Notes: a model not told the origin generated them from the letters alone. Positions 1 to 11,772 are shown, numbered from the stretch's first letter. The stretch: 64,000 bases of DNA from Chondrus crispus (GCF_000350225.1 NW_005178634.1:185185-249184), one strand, 5' to 3'. A program made the numbers and translations.

Positions 1-750
1 TGGGGAGCATGGTAGGTATGGACTCGCCGGGAAATGTATACTGCATACTGCAGACTGATGTGAAGAGGCGGGGACGGCTATTGATCATGACTGCTTCGTG
101 CGTGTGTCGTTCTCAGTTTCATATCGGACGGGGTAGGAATTATCGTATCCAAATTTGCCAAAACCAGGCACTTTGCATGTCTCATGACATAATAATACTA
201 CCATCAGTCCCCATGAAGATCTGAGAAAGAGTTTTCTACGTGATGTCAATAATAATATTACATGTGATCTTAACATGACATAACCATATTACATGTGATC
301 TCAATATGAGATGGTAATGCTATATTTGATCTCAATATAACACGTAGAGTTTGGAGCTCATGTCAATTTGCAGTCCAGGGAAAGTTTTTGAAAATGTGAC
401 CTTCGCTCGAAGAGCGCTAGATTTATCATCAAAAATGCGCCAAATAATATTCTAAAACCGACATGGGAGACAGCAAGGTCAATTTCTCATTTGGAGAGCA
501 TGGTGGGACTTGACGCAAAACAGTTCCCGCCAAAATATGGAGTCTCCCCGTTTGGAGGATTGTATCTGTAGGGGCATCCCGATTTCGGAGAGCTCGGCAG
601 GGGCGGTCCCAATTCTGCGTATGTTCTGCTCATGTTCTGCCCATGGTACTGATCTTCCACGCCAGCTTCGAAACCAGCTACTATCAACCAGAGAGCATTG
701 CATTGATTGCCAATAACATCGACGCCGGCTTCAAATATACCACTGCTATC
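1..750. other. Non-coding region with short degenerate repeats
   Basis: No gene can be supported here. Around 258-330 there are three loosely repeated stretches sharing ATTACATGTGATCT or a close variant with a spacing of about 33 bp, in AT-rich DNA. The short open frames on either strand lack any recognisable motif and look like chance. Confidence 0.4.
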
Positions 751-752
751 TT

Positions 753-2287
753 GTGGAGAACACTGAAATCTGCGTTTCAAATTCGGATCGGGCGAGCGGT
801 GTATGCCCCTCAATAGATACAGTTCAGAAGAAAGCGATTGAAGCGTCTTGCAATGGGGAAAGCATTGCTCTGATTGGATCTGCAGATTCCGGGAAATCAT
901 TTCTTATCAACAAAATGCTAGAATGGGCGAGAAAGCACTATTCGGAGGATTCCGTCATATCGTGCACATTTACCAACAGCGCCGCCGAAGCAATAGCAGA
1001 GAGGACAATTCGTACTACTTTCAATGCCCTTCCGTCATGGAGATTCACGAATGCAAGTCTGTTACAAGGAGTGTTAGCGAAGAAAGCCACAGCAGACAGA
1101 ATAATGCGAATGAAAGTTCTGGTTATTGAGGACACTTTTCAGCTAAGGCATGCGAGCTAGATTCCATTGAGTATGTTGTGCGGGTATTGACTCATTTGGA
1201 GAGGCATGCCGCTTTTCCGTTTGCTCGCAGGCAAATTGTTATTTCAGGGGACCCGTTGCAATTGGAGCCTGTGAAGCTCTTCGAAAAAAGGAATCATTCC
1301 GTCGGTGTACGAAGAAACAAGCTGTCAGAGGCTCTTTGGCGGGGATGGGGTAGCCCTTATTGCCTGTTTAACTGCGAATCATAAACAGAAGAAAGACAGA
1401 GAATTTTTCAGTTGTTGACAAGGATAAGAGGGGGAAGGCATACTCAACAACAAGACATGCTGAGTCCCAACTACACCAGCCATGGCCAACAAGAACCATC
1501 ACTGGGACATTGCGCTTGTGTTTGAAGAAGAAAACTGCCAAGGAAATTACGATGAAACGACTGGGAGTGATAAGATCCCAACTCGTTGTATCCCGAAACT
1601 TTGATACATTCTCAAAGAATGGGCTTCGGGAGGTTGCAACAGGAAGTATCAGAAAGCAGCTGGACGAGGCAATACCCCAGGAATTCTTTTGAAGCAAGGA
1701 GATAGGGTCATGCTTACTCGGAAATTCGCGACTTGCTCCCTGGAACAATATGACATATTGTTCTGGACCAGATTTCCGGCACTACACAATGTGTAGTGCA
1801 GGAAATCTGGTCCAGACCTATGAATATGTTTCTCCATCTGGGCAGAAATCAGATTCCGGACGGCCTTCAAACTTATAAGGAGATTTTGCTCAAAGTTGTT
1901 ATAGTTTCCAGGGCCGAGAAGGCGACGAAAGAGGCCATAACTTTGGACCTTCGTTTCATGAAATTTGAAGTCTACCGAGATGATGGAACAATTTTATCCA
2001 CTTCATTCCAACTTCCAGTTATTACAGCATACGCCCTGACAGTTCATCGATCACAAGGTTTCTCGTTAGATCAAGTGGCAATCGACTTTTCAGAAGCGAG
2101 GAATTGGATACCAACAGGAGGAGAATATCTCGCCCTGTCTAGATGCCGCTCGAAATCTGGGTTATGGGTGAAAGGAATGCATGAAGGGTGGGTGGTGATT
2201 AGCCCACGAGCACGAGTACTTGATCAATACATTGAGAAGATTGCTGAAGTACACCCGCATCGCATTATTACGAATAACAACTCATAG
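753..2287 (+). pseudogene. Degenerate PIF1-like helicase
   Basis: Superfamily 1B DNA helicase remnant. Visible in order: a Walker A motif (GSADSGKS, about 858-890), motif Ia (SCTFTNSAAEAI), a Walker B-like stretch (VLVIEDTFQL, about 1115-1145), motif III (VISGDPLQLEPV, about 1238-1272), and the C-terminal block YALTVHRSQG followed by EYLALSRCRS (about 2028-2150), which is the usual PIF1 ending. The blocks lie in different frames: the frame changes near 1150 and again between 1385 and 1790, so no full product is possible. Walker B reads E-D where the family has D-E. PIF1 helicases occur as host genes and as the helicase half of Helitron transposases. No Rep domain or Helitron terminus was seen, so the origin is open. 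Confidence 0.75.
1746..1815. repeat. Two adjacent palindromes inside the helicase remnant
   Basis: 1746-1760 is a perfect 7-bp inverted repeat around one base (CAATATG-A-CATATTG). Directly after it, 1763-1815 is an inverted repeat with 26-bp arms around one central base (1789). The arms differ at one position (1778 against 1800). The structure lies in the poorly preserved middle of the PIF1-like remnant, between its motif III and its C-terminal motifs. Confidence 0.9.
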
Positions 2288-2289
2288 AA

Positions 2290-2720
2290 AATGTGAGGCG
2301 ACGAATTTCGGATTCCGAAGACTGCCGACGCGCTATGTGTGCGATGTACAGTTAAACTGGGGGGAAAGAGAGAAACGGAGAAGATGGGGAACGGAGATGT
2401 TAATGGAGATATTCAAGATATTCAAAAGCACTGTAAGAAGCATCGTACACAATAGCATACACAAATTAATCGAATTTGAAAATTTGGAGAGCAAGAAGAA
2501 AACAAAACAAAATACGATGAAGGACATTTAAACATTAGATAGGTGCTAAATCAAAGAATAGGCTTCTATCTATTGTTTCACATAGTCAGTGTAGTAAAGT
2601 GGTGATAGGGACTTCCATATTTCTCACTGTCATAGTGAAAGCTGTCGATAGTAAACTAATGCTATGAGATTCGAACTTGTACCTCAATGATGTCCTAATA
2701 AAAAGCAAGTCTCAAACTTA
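2290..2720. other. AT-rich intergenic DNA, nothing recognised
   Basis: Purine-rich and AT-rich DNA downstream of the helicase remnant. I see no coding motif, no terminal repeat and no RNA gene in it. Confidence 0.4.
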
Positions 2721-2721
2721 G

Positions 2722-3462
2722 ACTGTACAAAACAGAATAAAATCAAATACGGCGTGCATTGTTTTGCTCAAAGGTTCGCCAAGGTTAAAATCACTTGACA
2801 TGTGCGGAAAAGTTAGGAAGTTTGAAGGGCGTCGCAATTGTGATTGTACAGCACATAAATCGTGAAGTGCATTGATAGAAATGACGAACATTGCAGCAAG
2901 TGGTCCCGTACTGACCCCACCATACCACCCCACCATACCTATGTTGACTCTACTTGAGGGAAAAAGGGAAGAGTTGCACTTGGAGTTGTGCAGGATCAGA
3001 TGCATGGCCATATGTCCATAACTGGTTTCTGAGCCCTTCAAAACGTGGCCACAGCACTTGCCAAATAAATAGCCATGCAGTTGGCAGAGTAAATCCGAGT
3101 CGAATGCCATTCAAAGCACTGCATGTCAAAATTGTACTGCACAGAACTGAATAAAGTCAAATACGCCAAGAAATGCTTTTCGCAAAGGATCGTAAAGGTT
3201 AGCATCACTTAACATGCGCGGGGAAGTTGGGGGTTTGAAGTGGTTTGCACGCTTTGCTTGCACAGTACACACATCGTGGAGTGCATTGACACAAATGACG
3301 AATGTTGTAAGAAGGTGTCCCGTATTTTCCTCAAAACATCTATGTTGACTTTAAAAGATAGAACGGGACGTGTTGCAGTTATATTTGTGCAGGAACATGA
3401 TCATAACCAATTTTCCAGAACTGGTTTATGCGGTCTTCAAAAAGTGGCCGTTTTGCATACGT
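2722..3462. repeat. Diverged tandem duplication, unit about 410 bp
   Basis: The stretch starting at about 2724 (GTACAAAACAGAATAAAATC) is repeated from about 3138 (TGCACAGAACTGAATAAAGT). The two copies run in parallel with many substitutions and small gaps: TCACTTGACATG / TCACTTAACATG, GAAGTGCATTGA / GGAGTGCATTGA, and AACTGGTTT near the end of both. Neither copy has a convincing open frame. The unit is an old local duplication of unknown origin. Confidence 0.75.
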
Positions 3463-3466
3463 GAAA

Positions 3467-3765
3467 GGCGTCAATTCTGAGCAAAGTTGCTTTTCATAGG
3501 CCATCAATTCTGAGAATCTTTGAATATGCACACGTGAAGGCCATCAATTCTGAGCAAATTCGATGAGCTTTATTGCACCACTGGTGAGGGGCGGGATAAA
3601 AAGTCTCATAGACAGTCTCTGAACGCAGATATCAATCTGAGGGACAAAAAACCTTCCCGAGATCCTCAAATTACGTACCCATTTTCTATTAATAGATGTC
3701 CTTAGCGGCTTGCGTTGATGGGGTCTTTCAGAAGCGGGTTTAGGCCATCAATTTGGAGGAAAATT
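3467..3765. repeat. Short direct repeats GGCCATCAATTCTGAG
   Basis: GGCGTCAATTCTGAGCAAA at 3467, GGCCATCAATTCTGAG at 3499, GGCCATCAATTCTGAGCAAA at 3539 and a weaker GGCCATCAATTTGGAG at about 3743. The first and third copies are both preceded by ACGTGAA. Spacing is irregular (32, 40 and about 204 bp). No gene is seen between 3470 and 4000. Confidence 0.7.
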
Positions 3766-5236
3766 GATGGGCGCGGCGGGGGCATTTGGAGTGATTTTTA
3801 TTTTGATGTGCTGGACCCACGAGAGATCTTATTATGAATCACGATGAGTGTAGCTCATCTTCATTTGTTATGGGTAACTCCAAATTACCAGGGTATCTGC
3901 TTATTGCTTACAATTAATTCTGCTTCTCTCCAAACGACCACACTAAGTTTTCTGGCCGCTTCTGCAAGTAGAAGAAAGCCCTTTATTTTAAGCAAGTTAC
4001 AACCTGCACTTTTTACACTGCTGTACCTCGCCACGAATTGGGGTTAAATTGTCGTGCAACGTCCCTCTGGCGCGAGTCAGCCTGTCCCCTCTTGTCCGAT
4101 TAGGAGGGGTGGCCGAACAAGCTGTCACAATGGGGTGCGGGCGTCTCTACGCTCACTGCACCAAGAAAAGATACACATTTACTTCACAATCTCGTTCCCC
4201 CCCACCTCATTGTTAGTGGGGTTGAGCACAGATATAGTCGCAAGCAGCGAGCGTCCAGTCGGCGGCGCTACCCGCCATCGGTGAATAAAAGGAATAAATT
4301 TGAGCCGATCTTGACACGTGGCGTTCGGGGCGTGCGCGCGAGCTCGCACTACTGTATGCAGTGCGCACCCATCTTGAGCGCTTCCCCCTGTCCCAGGTCT
4401 CTCTCTCTGCCCAGCGCCTCCCTCTCCAACTCTCTCTCTCTACTACGCGCCTCTTCGTCCGCGACCATCCAGCTCACAGGTCGCGCGCTACGACAGAAAT
4501 GGATCACCGGAGGCGTCGTCGTCGTTCCACATCTTGCACCGGTGCCTGATGCTGTCCGTTTGAAATCCCATCCCAGGCAGAGGTTTAACTTCAGTGTGAC
4601 TTTCCACGGATGCCTGCGTTACTCCGTGTGACGTTCTCGCGCTGTAAATCCTTCAAGCACTTATCATATTCCCTTCCCATCTCTCTCACTCCTTCCTTTG
4701 CCGCCCTACTTGTTGCAAAAATTAAAAGAAAAGGAGGGACAATAAAGGGTTAACCGGCACGGCCGGGCGATGAAGGGAATCGCGCTTTTAATGTTGTGGC
4801 TTCTGTTTTCGTTCTTGCTCGTGTCAAGGCAGTTAGTCTGCCGTGACTCCCTCCGTATTTATACTACTCTTGTCTTCGTTTATCCCCTCTCCCTCTCCCG
4901 GTTTTCATTATCAAAACATCCCTGTAGGAGAGGATGCACTCTTCTTTGAAATATGAAATTATTAAATGCTACCGTTTAGTGCAATTTAATAATTTTTGTT
5001 GAGGTGCATTTCTTTCGTGGAGTAAAACGTCACCGTCAAACGCTATTTTTCCACACTACTTTCCCTTCATTTGTTCCCCTACCATACTTCTCTGCCCCCC
5101 ACGATTGTCTATCTCCAATTTCTCGTACTCCTGAACCTGCCGGCCAGCGGGGGACTGGCACTGTACGGAGCTAACCATAACACAGAGATCGGCGACGTTC
5201 TCAGCAAGCTTGCCTGACCGGTTTAGGGGCTTCAAA

Positions 5237-5407
5237 CCATTAGTGCTGCAGTGTGAACGTTAAGACACTAACCCTCAGCAGAATCTTAACGATTCATTGT
5301 TACACAAAGTGAAGAGATCATTCTCTTATCCCAATATTGATGCTACAACAGCGTCGGAGCGTACACGTATTGGAGATGTCTTAACGTTCACACCGCAGCA
5401 CTAATGG
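5237..5407. mobile_element. MITE-like unit with 31-bp terminal inverted repeats
   Basis: 171 bp beginning CCATTAGTGCTGCAGTGTGA and ending in its reverse complement. The 31-bp arms differ at one base. The centre is AT-richer and non-coding. No clear target duplication is visible. The same unit sits at 27995-28165 within the second 2.2-kb repeat. Confidence 0.8.
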
Positions 5408-5856
5408 CTTTGAGGGCGGTACGACGCCGAGGGTTGAGGGCAGGCTCCTGCCGAGCGAGGTTCTTCTCGTGTAAGTTGGTTGAGATTATTCAGTGAGTCG
5501 TGCGTGTCTGTGTGTTCTCTTCTCTTCGATGCTAGAGGAGAGGTTGTGATACTAAAAAGCTGAAGCGAAAGGCAGAGACACTTTCTCTGTTCGGGATCTG
5601 GCGGAGGCACTGTACTGTTGATCGGGATCCTGGGAGAAGCGATCATGATCAGGCTGACTCTCTGAGGGGTGTTACTGTAATCTTCTTGTCGCCGACTGAC
5701 ATGATCGGCGGCGTCCGAGATGCGTGTTTCATCAGACGCCACTGGCCATGGCCACAATCGATTGGTACGAAAGAATTTTCTGGTCGCTCCTCGAGTTTGT
5801 GATCGTAGCTCGAAGTTGCGATCGCTTTTCTTGGGACCTCCACACAAAAAGGTTCT

Positions 5857-6007
5857 TCTGATGCATAATCGATGCCTCCGTTTACAGATGCCTATTGCCT
5901 GTCTACCTTAAAACGGGAGGGTAGGGATCTGTGTGACGGCGGCGAGTGAGGTGATCCGATCGTGCTGTCATGCGTGTGCTACGTGTGCACGTAATGCTCT
6001 CATGACA
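5857..6007 (-). repeat. Solo-LTR-like fossil related to the copia element at 19-24 kb
   Basis: About 151 bp resembling the LTR of the 19292-24130 copia element: both share TGATGCA-ATCGATG near one end and CTCTCATGACA at the other, with TGTGCTACGTGTG between. It stands alone without internal retroelement parts. The flanks share TTCT, a possible remnant of a target duplication. A copy is at 28615-28765. Confidence 0.6.
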
Positions 6008-6235
6008 TTTCTGATAGACGAACGGATACAGTCCCAAGCACAATATCTGCACAAGCTTTCCGCGTCGCGAGGAGCCTTTCGTGCTGCGCGAATGGTGCAA
6101 AGATCATTGAAAGCATGCCAAGTGCCGCAGAGGTGATTCTGGAGTTCATTTCTTGATGGTTGTGGCAAGGGTTCGCGTTTTGGGGCGTACTGCAACGAAA
6201 ACGTTTCATGAGAGCCTCGGGGCGCAAATCAGGGC

Positions 6236-7664
6236 CCCTAGTAAACCTACCGGAGTGCCACCGGCGTGCGTTCGACATGTGACATCCGGACGCACTACGG
6301 AGGTCTTCCGGAGCACAGACGGAGTTATTCACTTTCAGGTACATTTGTTAATTTATACCGACAGGTGGGCCACAGAGACTCTCCGAATAACATCCAGGTA
6401 CACTCCGAATGCATCACAAGTACTCTGTGAGCACTTCGAATTGACCGCATTTCTGGGCGTAAATAGAAGGATCAATGCACAAAATTAGTTCTATAACGAG
6501 CACAGAACTGCTCATATACATTGCTTCGGATCGGGGGTTTTATTTATTCCATTTTCATATCATAACGTCTAGATCACTTCCTTACAGCATTGATGTAATG
6601 AATCCCCGCCGCCCGAACTCTCTCTCCCATGCGCCCGTTCATAGCTCAGATAGCTTGCTCGCCTTGTGGTCCGTCATGCTCCCGTTCCAGACCCCGCTGC
6701 TCAGCTTCCCGCCAGCACCCGGCGCGTAGTTCGACGGGCTGCGACCAGCACGAGACCGTGCTGCCCTTTTTCAGCCCCAGGAACTGCACGGCCGCGTCCA
6801 GCGATGAACCTGAGTTCACGCGCTCGCGCAGCTTTGCGCCTGCCTTCGCCCTCACCGCCGCTGCTGCTACTGCAACAGGGGAGGCCGCCGTCACGGGGCG
6901 ACTGGAGAGAGATAGTCGCGTCCTCAAAGTTGTCGATTCCCTCGCGTGAAGACGCTGTCAACTCGGCCCCCAGCAAGTCTTTCGCCTGGAGTGACCTTCG
7001 TCGTACATAAGTCTGGGGCGACAGCAAGGTAGGTTATGATGCAGTTTGGGGGGGAAGCCATTGCAATTGCAGGGTGCTCCAAACTCCCCCTCCCTACCCC
7101 TTTGTCGACAAGAGCAAACGATCGTTTGCTCCCGCTCCGCTGTGAACATTATGCTTCTTTGTTGCAGCGCTCCTCTTTCCCGAGACTCTCTTCCCGTTGT
7201 TGACCAGCGATGTCTGCCCATTCGCTTTTTGGGTCCGTCACCATCTCGTTGTTTTCGACTTTTCCCCTGCGTTGCAAAACTTAAAGGCCAAACACAACAA
7301 TGCCGCCTTGACTACTTCAGTTAGCGTGACATGCAGCGCCAGGGGCACGGAATGAGTACATTTGTAGGTTTTTGAAAACAATATTCCTCTCCCTGTTTCC
7401 ATGTCTTCCATCCCCCGACTTTTCGTAGATCGTAATCTTAGAGACAATCGTTTTCGCGACGTCCCCTCCTCCTTTCTCTCATATAAAACCTCCTTACATC
7501 TCCATCGTCCTGATCAACTAGCTCATTCTCAATTTGGATTACCATCGCGCTGTGCACGTTTACGCAAAAAGGGCCTCTGCTCCAAATGCTGTGGAAGCTG
7601 TCTGGTGATTGCAAAATTGTGTTCTCAAGGCGCGACGCAACATGGGGAACCTCTCAGCGAGGGG
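6236..7664. other. Intergenic region with one GC-rich ORF-like stretch
   Basis: Mostly without recognisable features. 6646-7027 is GC-rich and open on the minus strand in two frames (for example AVRAKAGAKLRERVNSGSSL), with alanine- and arginine-rich low complexity. It could be the edge of a captured or decayed host exon, but I recognise no domain. 7030-7660 holds pyrimidine-rich stretches and no gene I can support. Confidence 0.3.
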
Positions 7665-10600
7665 CTAACCTCGAACGGCGTCCCTTTTCCTATCTCGCCG
7701 AGATTCCAAGTTTCTGTTCACACCATCCACCCCAACCCTTTCAGGTGATAGAAGCTGTCGGCTACTGCGCGAAGGATCGACAAAATATGTCCTCGTCCCA
7801 CGGAATGAAGGACTGCAATGCTCAACAATTCCGATCCCATTCAGAATAATCGAAGCATCCTCTATTGTCGCGTTTGTGAAACTTTGGATGAGTTCTCTTC
7901 CACAATATACTTGGCCAAAGCAATCGGCCCGAAGTTTGCGTGACCACTCCACAAGTACCAGTTCTTTAGTCTTTTCTTCACAAAGACACCTGAAATTGTA
8001 TCGCAAAATCTTGAGGATGCGACCATAATAAACGTCACGACCATCAGTGTGAACGGAATTTTGAAACTCAGCAGCGACGTAGAAATCTGATCTCACCGTT
8101 TTCTTACGATGCCTTCTGGCGTCACGAGCTCCAATGACCTGTATTCCATCCCGACACGATATTTTCATTCTTTCGAAAGACCATATCTCTTCCTCTTCGA
8201 TGGCCCTCCCAGCCACCTCAGCATCCACCTCCTCAGATTTCTGAACGAGCTTGATGAGAAGATTACGAGTGTTTTTTCGAATGTGGTACCCATCCTCCAA
8301 TGATTCTTTGTCCCATGGAGCCAACAGGACAACTTCTTAATTGGCGTTTTGACTGATTTCCATTCCATATCTAACAGGTCATCTTTCTTAGACGCAAAAT
8401 GGTTTCCGTAGAACAGATTTACCCGTATTGCAGATTTTGCGTTTTCACTCAAAGATTCTGCAGCGAGATTGGTGGCGTGAAGACGGCTTTTGATATCACC
8501 GATATATCCTTCTACCCAGAACTGACTGTAATATATTGGCGGTCCACACTGCTCTACAGCCCATCCGAGGTGAACCATACTGTGAATTGTAGACTTGCAG
8601 ACCCGTACTCCTCTCGAATTTTTCCGATAGTATAAATCCTCATAACCGCGCAAAAACTCAACTCCGAGCTCCTTCAGGCGTTCTGCATCAATTTTGGATA
8701 GCGCTGGTCGTCGACAAAGCTCAACGATGACACTTAACGAATGAATGTTCTTCATGTATTTCTTCGGCAGACGCCCTTCAAAGACGATCAAGGCGTAATT
8801 GGTGATGAATTCCAAGCACTCAGCAGCTTTCCAATGCGCCCCGTACTTACAGTTCCTCGAAACATCTGGAAATACGGAAGCTGATGTTCCGTTCTTTATG
8901 GAGTCCATTTCTTTATCGATCATCCTCCATTGAGTTGATGACAAAACAAATTTGTCTTTGCCGTCAAGGATGTCGGATGCAAGATGGATACAATTTCCTT
9001 TGAAAATTGAAATAAGATCATGGCAGATGTTCATGAATTTGTGCATGATATCAGGTGGGAACGATATGTACGGTACAATTGAAGAAATTGTGAGCGGTAC
9101 AGTCCTTTTTTGAGCCCAGAATCACAAGATAGTCTCTCCTTTTCGTTCGTTGACAACGGAGAAGCATCGTCAAGATCAAGCAGAACAATCTCAATCTCGT
9201 CTTCGGTTCGCATAGGGGGATCGCTTGGATCGTAAATATCCCTTAACTTGGTGGGTTCATCGCTTGAAGTGATTTGAAGACCTTTCTGAGCGTTTGCAGA
9301 GCTTCCATTCACCTCGCAGCGAGTTGGAAAGTAGACGTGTGAGTGGAACGGAGACCAAACACCCCGGATTTCACAGTACCGGCAGGGCACCTTGCTGTTG
9401 TACCCTCTCAGACGTGCCATTTTAGTTACAGCAGGCTCGTCTCCAGTGCAGAAAATGACGTGCACTCGAACTCGTCTCTCTATGCCGTCGAAGAATCGCA
9501 TCATTGAACCACTGCTATCTTTTATGCCATCGACTTCCTCTTTGAGAGGTGTGGACCAAGTATGTATCTGCTTTGGTTCTGACGGACCTTGAACAAAACC
9601 CAGCGGTATTGTGTTCTTCATGATGAATCGCTTCCTGGGAGGTAGATTATGATTCAGTGCTACAATCGGCCAAGAGCTGTATTGTCCCTTTTGATAAGGC
9701 GCAAAACCGTCACAACTCGGAGCAACGAAGACATCGTATTTCGAAGCCTCGATTCCCCCGTTCTTCTGAAGAATTATCGTAAAAAGAGAGCCGTCAAAAT
9801 CATCTTCGTAGTATAGACCATTTTTCCAGTTTCCCTACGAACAACAGATTCATTTGACTGAGTCTGATAATATTCAAACAATGTTCTGCAACTCTTTTTT
9901 CAGCAACCCAGGCACGCAGTCCGGCTCTAGAGGAAGATATTGGAAAGTAATTAAATCCGGTTCTCTGGATGACACCCAGATCTCACAACGCAACGCGCTG
10001 GCCACCATGCTCTCGCACTGTAGGATATTTGATTCCTTCTCTAGCAGTCTGTGACCTTGGCATGAAATGTACTGAATGGGGTAGAACTGCGTGTACTTTT
10101 CGAGGTTACGTCGTATTTGCGTTGCCTTAAAGGGTGCTCTGAGGAGCCGCAATATTGCCTCCATGACGGTCAACTTGACACCGAATCGCATAAATAGTTC
10201 AATCCACTTACGCTCGAGCCCCATCCATTCACGAAATCTTACTTCAGCATCGGCATGAATACCAACATTAGCATTTCCAAAGTGCACTTCCTCGCCCTCT
10301 TCTTCATACACACAAAATTCGTCTGAATCTTCTTCTCCGTGGCAGTCGTATTCACTGACAGATTGAAATTCGTCGCTTTCTGAGGGGGTGTCGGCGAAAT
10401 CTGGAGGTTGCATGTCGCTGCCAATACCGTCCCGATCTTCCTCGAACCTCGATAATGACTGTGAAACGGCCCGTTGGTGGCCTCGAAAAACATGCGATCT
10501 ATCAAGGTCCTCGTTTTCTGTGTGGGGGGCAATAGTATAGTTGGTAAAATTTGGATCAGGCCACGGAAGCCGGTAAGATGAGGACCCAACCAATCGTTCT

Positions 10601-10812
10601 GTGCTGGAAAGATTCATGAACTCTCTGAACTGCTCGGCTGCATCTCGTTCAGAGTAGCGGGGCCCTCTCGGGAGATTAGCGAGATTTAATAATGCCCTTC
10701 TCTGATTTGCGCGGTTCCGGTGTGCCTTCATGGTAGATTCTGAAACAGGCTTTCCGGGTAGAGTGCACGCACATCTGTAGTGGGCTAGAATCTCTTCGGC
10801 CGAGAACTCATG
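7665..10812 (-). pseudogene. Tnp2-family (CACTA/EnSpm-type) DNA transposase
   Basis: Large transposase on the minus strand. At its N-terminus is a CxC...H finger (CACTLPGKPVSESTMKAH, about 10720-10775), whose frame stays open to about 10812, so the ATG at 10731 lies inside the finger. An acidic linker follows. The core has DGFAPYQKGQYSSWP (about 9670-9715), then GDEPAVTKMARLRGYNSK and CRYCE (about 9370-9440), then FPPDIMHKFMN (about 9035-9070). Near 8500-8590 lies HLGWAVEQCGPPIYYSQFW, matching the RFGPPRYYS block of the family. A C-terminal YYGRILKILRYNF domain ends the protein. Frame changes occur at an A-run near 9105-9111 and near 8325, so this copy is probably inactive. A partner ORF starts divergently about 330 bp away. 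Confidence 0.8.
9835..9879 (-). other. Putative 45-nt mini-intron in the Tnp2 transposase
   Basis: On the minus strand this stretch begins GTTTGA and ends TTCGTAG. It contains the only in-frame stops between two long open parts of the transposase that are otherwise in the same frame. Its length is a multiple of three, and removing it joins ...KKELQNI to GNWKNGLYYED. The alternative is that the stops are simple decay. Confidence 0.5.
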
Positions 10813-11137
10813 TCAATCTAGATTTGTAGAAGCGAATCGAGTCAGACTGATTTTGAGGATCAATGTAGAGATCTGAAACGCTTGCAGAACATTTATCGCA
10901 ATGAAATGCGAGTTAGATTGTACATACCATACCTGATGAGTCTCAGTGAGTGTTTATCTGCCTGCGGCTGCGCGGGAAAAGGAGCCGAAACGAAAAAGAA
11001 GCCCCTTTCTCTTCGAAATTGTGATGGAGATAGTCATTGTATACGACGAGCGAAATAGATCCTCCTGTTTGGAGAGTTTTAGCTAGTACCACACTCACTT
11101 GTATTCCGTTAGCGTTCTTTCAGCTTCACGTAGCGCA
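10813..11137. promoter_or_regulatory. Divergent intergenic region of the Tnp2 element
   Basis: About 325 bp between the minus-strand transposase and the plus-strand partner ORF. It must contain both promoters if the two genes belong to one transposon. I see no certain TATA box. Confidence 0.3.
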
Positions 11138-11682
11138 ATGAACCATTCCGTCCAAACACTTCGCCAGCTTCTCAAACCGGCAGGGCTTTTTCCGAATGAC
11201 CCTAATGCTGTTCGCCCTCCCCTCATCCCAAAATCCATCGCGAAACGGTCGTACACAAAAAGTGACAGCCGCTGTCAGTCAGAAAGAAAAGGCAAAGACA
11301 CTCGTAATTACTACAACACGATCAAGGAGGTTGGAAGATACGTCAAGAGTCACAACGAGGCAAACGCCACGAATCCGAGTAATCAATATCGGTGGTATGA
11401 TTCCAATCTCGTCGAACACGAGATTTCGGAATCATTGACGCGAGTCGTCCATGACAAAGCTGTTTCAAGTATCGGTGACTTGTATGGGAAGATGACTTAT
11501 AATGAAGCTCACCTGGCGCACGGGAAGCGCATCGAACTTCTGGTGCACGACCTAGCCGTCGACCACATGTTCGATCCTCTGACCCTGACTCAGCGCTTGT
11601 TTGCCATTCGTAAGATCTTGATCACAAAAATGCGATCGAAACGCAGATCTACACTGAAGCAGGAGAAGAAGGAAATTCTAAA
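11138..11682 (+). CDS. Partner ORF of the Tnp2 element, 5' part (split by a MULE)
   Basis: Starts at the ATG at 11138 (MNHSVQTLRQLLKPAGLFPN). The protein is basic and unrecognised, with a predicted helical end (HDLAVDHMFDPLTLTQRLFAIRKIL ... KQEKKEIL). The frame runs straight into the MULE end; the stop at 11687-11689 belongs to the inserted element. After removal of the MULE and one copy of the 9-bp duplication, the frame continues uninterrupted at 17519 (NGRRTVFENNSGMASEHQ). Its divergent position next to the Tnp2 transposase suggests a second gene of the same transposon, like the accessory proteins of CACTA elements. A host gene cannot be excluded. Confidence 0.65.
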
Positions 11683-11772
11683 GAGTTAATGCTGCGTTTA
11701 GTGGGGCGATCGTGGTCTTTTTTGTGGCAAAAAGGGGGTGAAATGGCTTTTCTTGTAGTGTTGAGGGGGTGA
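11683..11772. repeat. Left terminal inverted repeat of the MULE
   Basis: Bases 11694-11772 are identical to the reverse complement of 17421-17499. The outermost 11 bases (GAGTTAATGCT) diverge from the right end (GGGAGATTTT). Confidence 0.85.

Larger units (their letters stand above)
4001..6235. repeat. 2.2-kb dispersed direct repeat, copy 1
   Basis: This block recurs at 26758-28993 in the same orientation, at roughly 98 percent identity by eye. Both copies start at AACCTGCAC and stop at CAAATCAGGGC, after which the flanks are unrelated. No target-site duplication is visible at either copy. It contains a pyrimidine-rich tract (4380-4450), a MITE-like unit (5237-5407) and a solo-LTR-like tail (5857-6007). 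Both copies hold the latter two, so duplication followed those insertions. The short open frames inside are not conserved in any protein-like way that I can see, and I treat the block as non-coding. Confidence 0.9.

Noticed and set aside
753-2287. A complete Helitron
   Set aside because: Only the helicase part is seen; there is no Rep domain upstream and no CTRR end with hairpin downstream.
4281-4631. A 116-residue ORF in the 2.2-kb repeats (also 27039-27389)
   Set aside because: It overlaps a pyrimidine-rich tract, has serine/leucine low complexity, and nothing supports coding beyond its presence in both copies, which is expected of a recent duplication.
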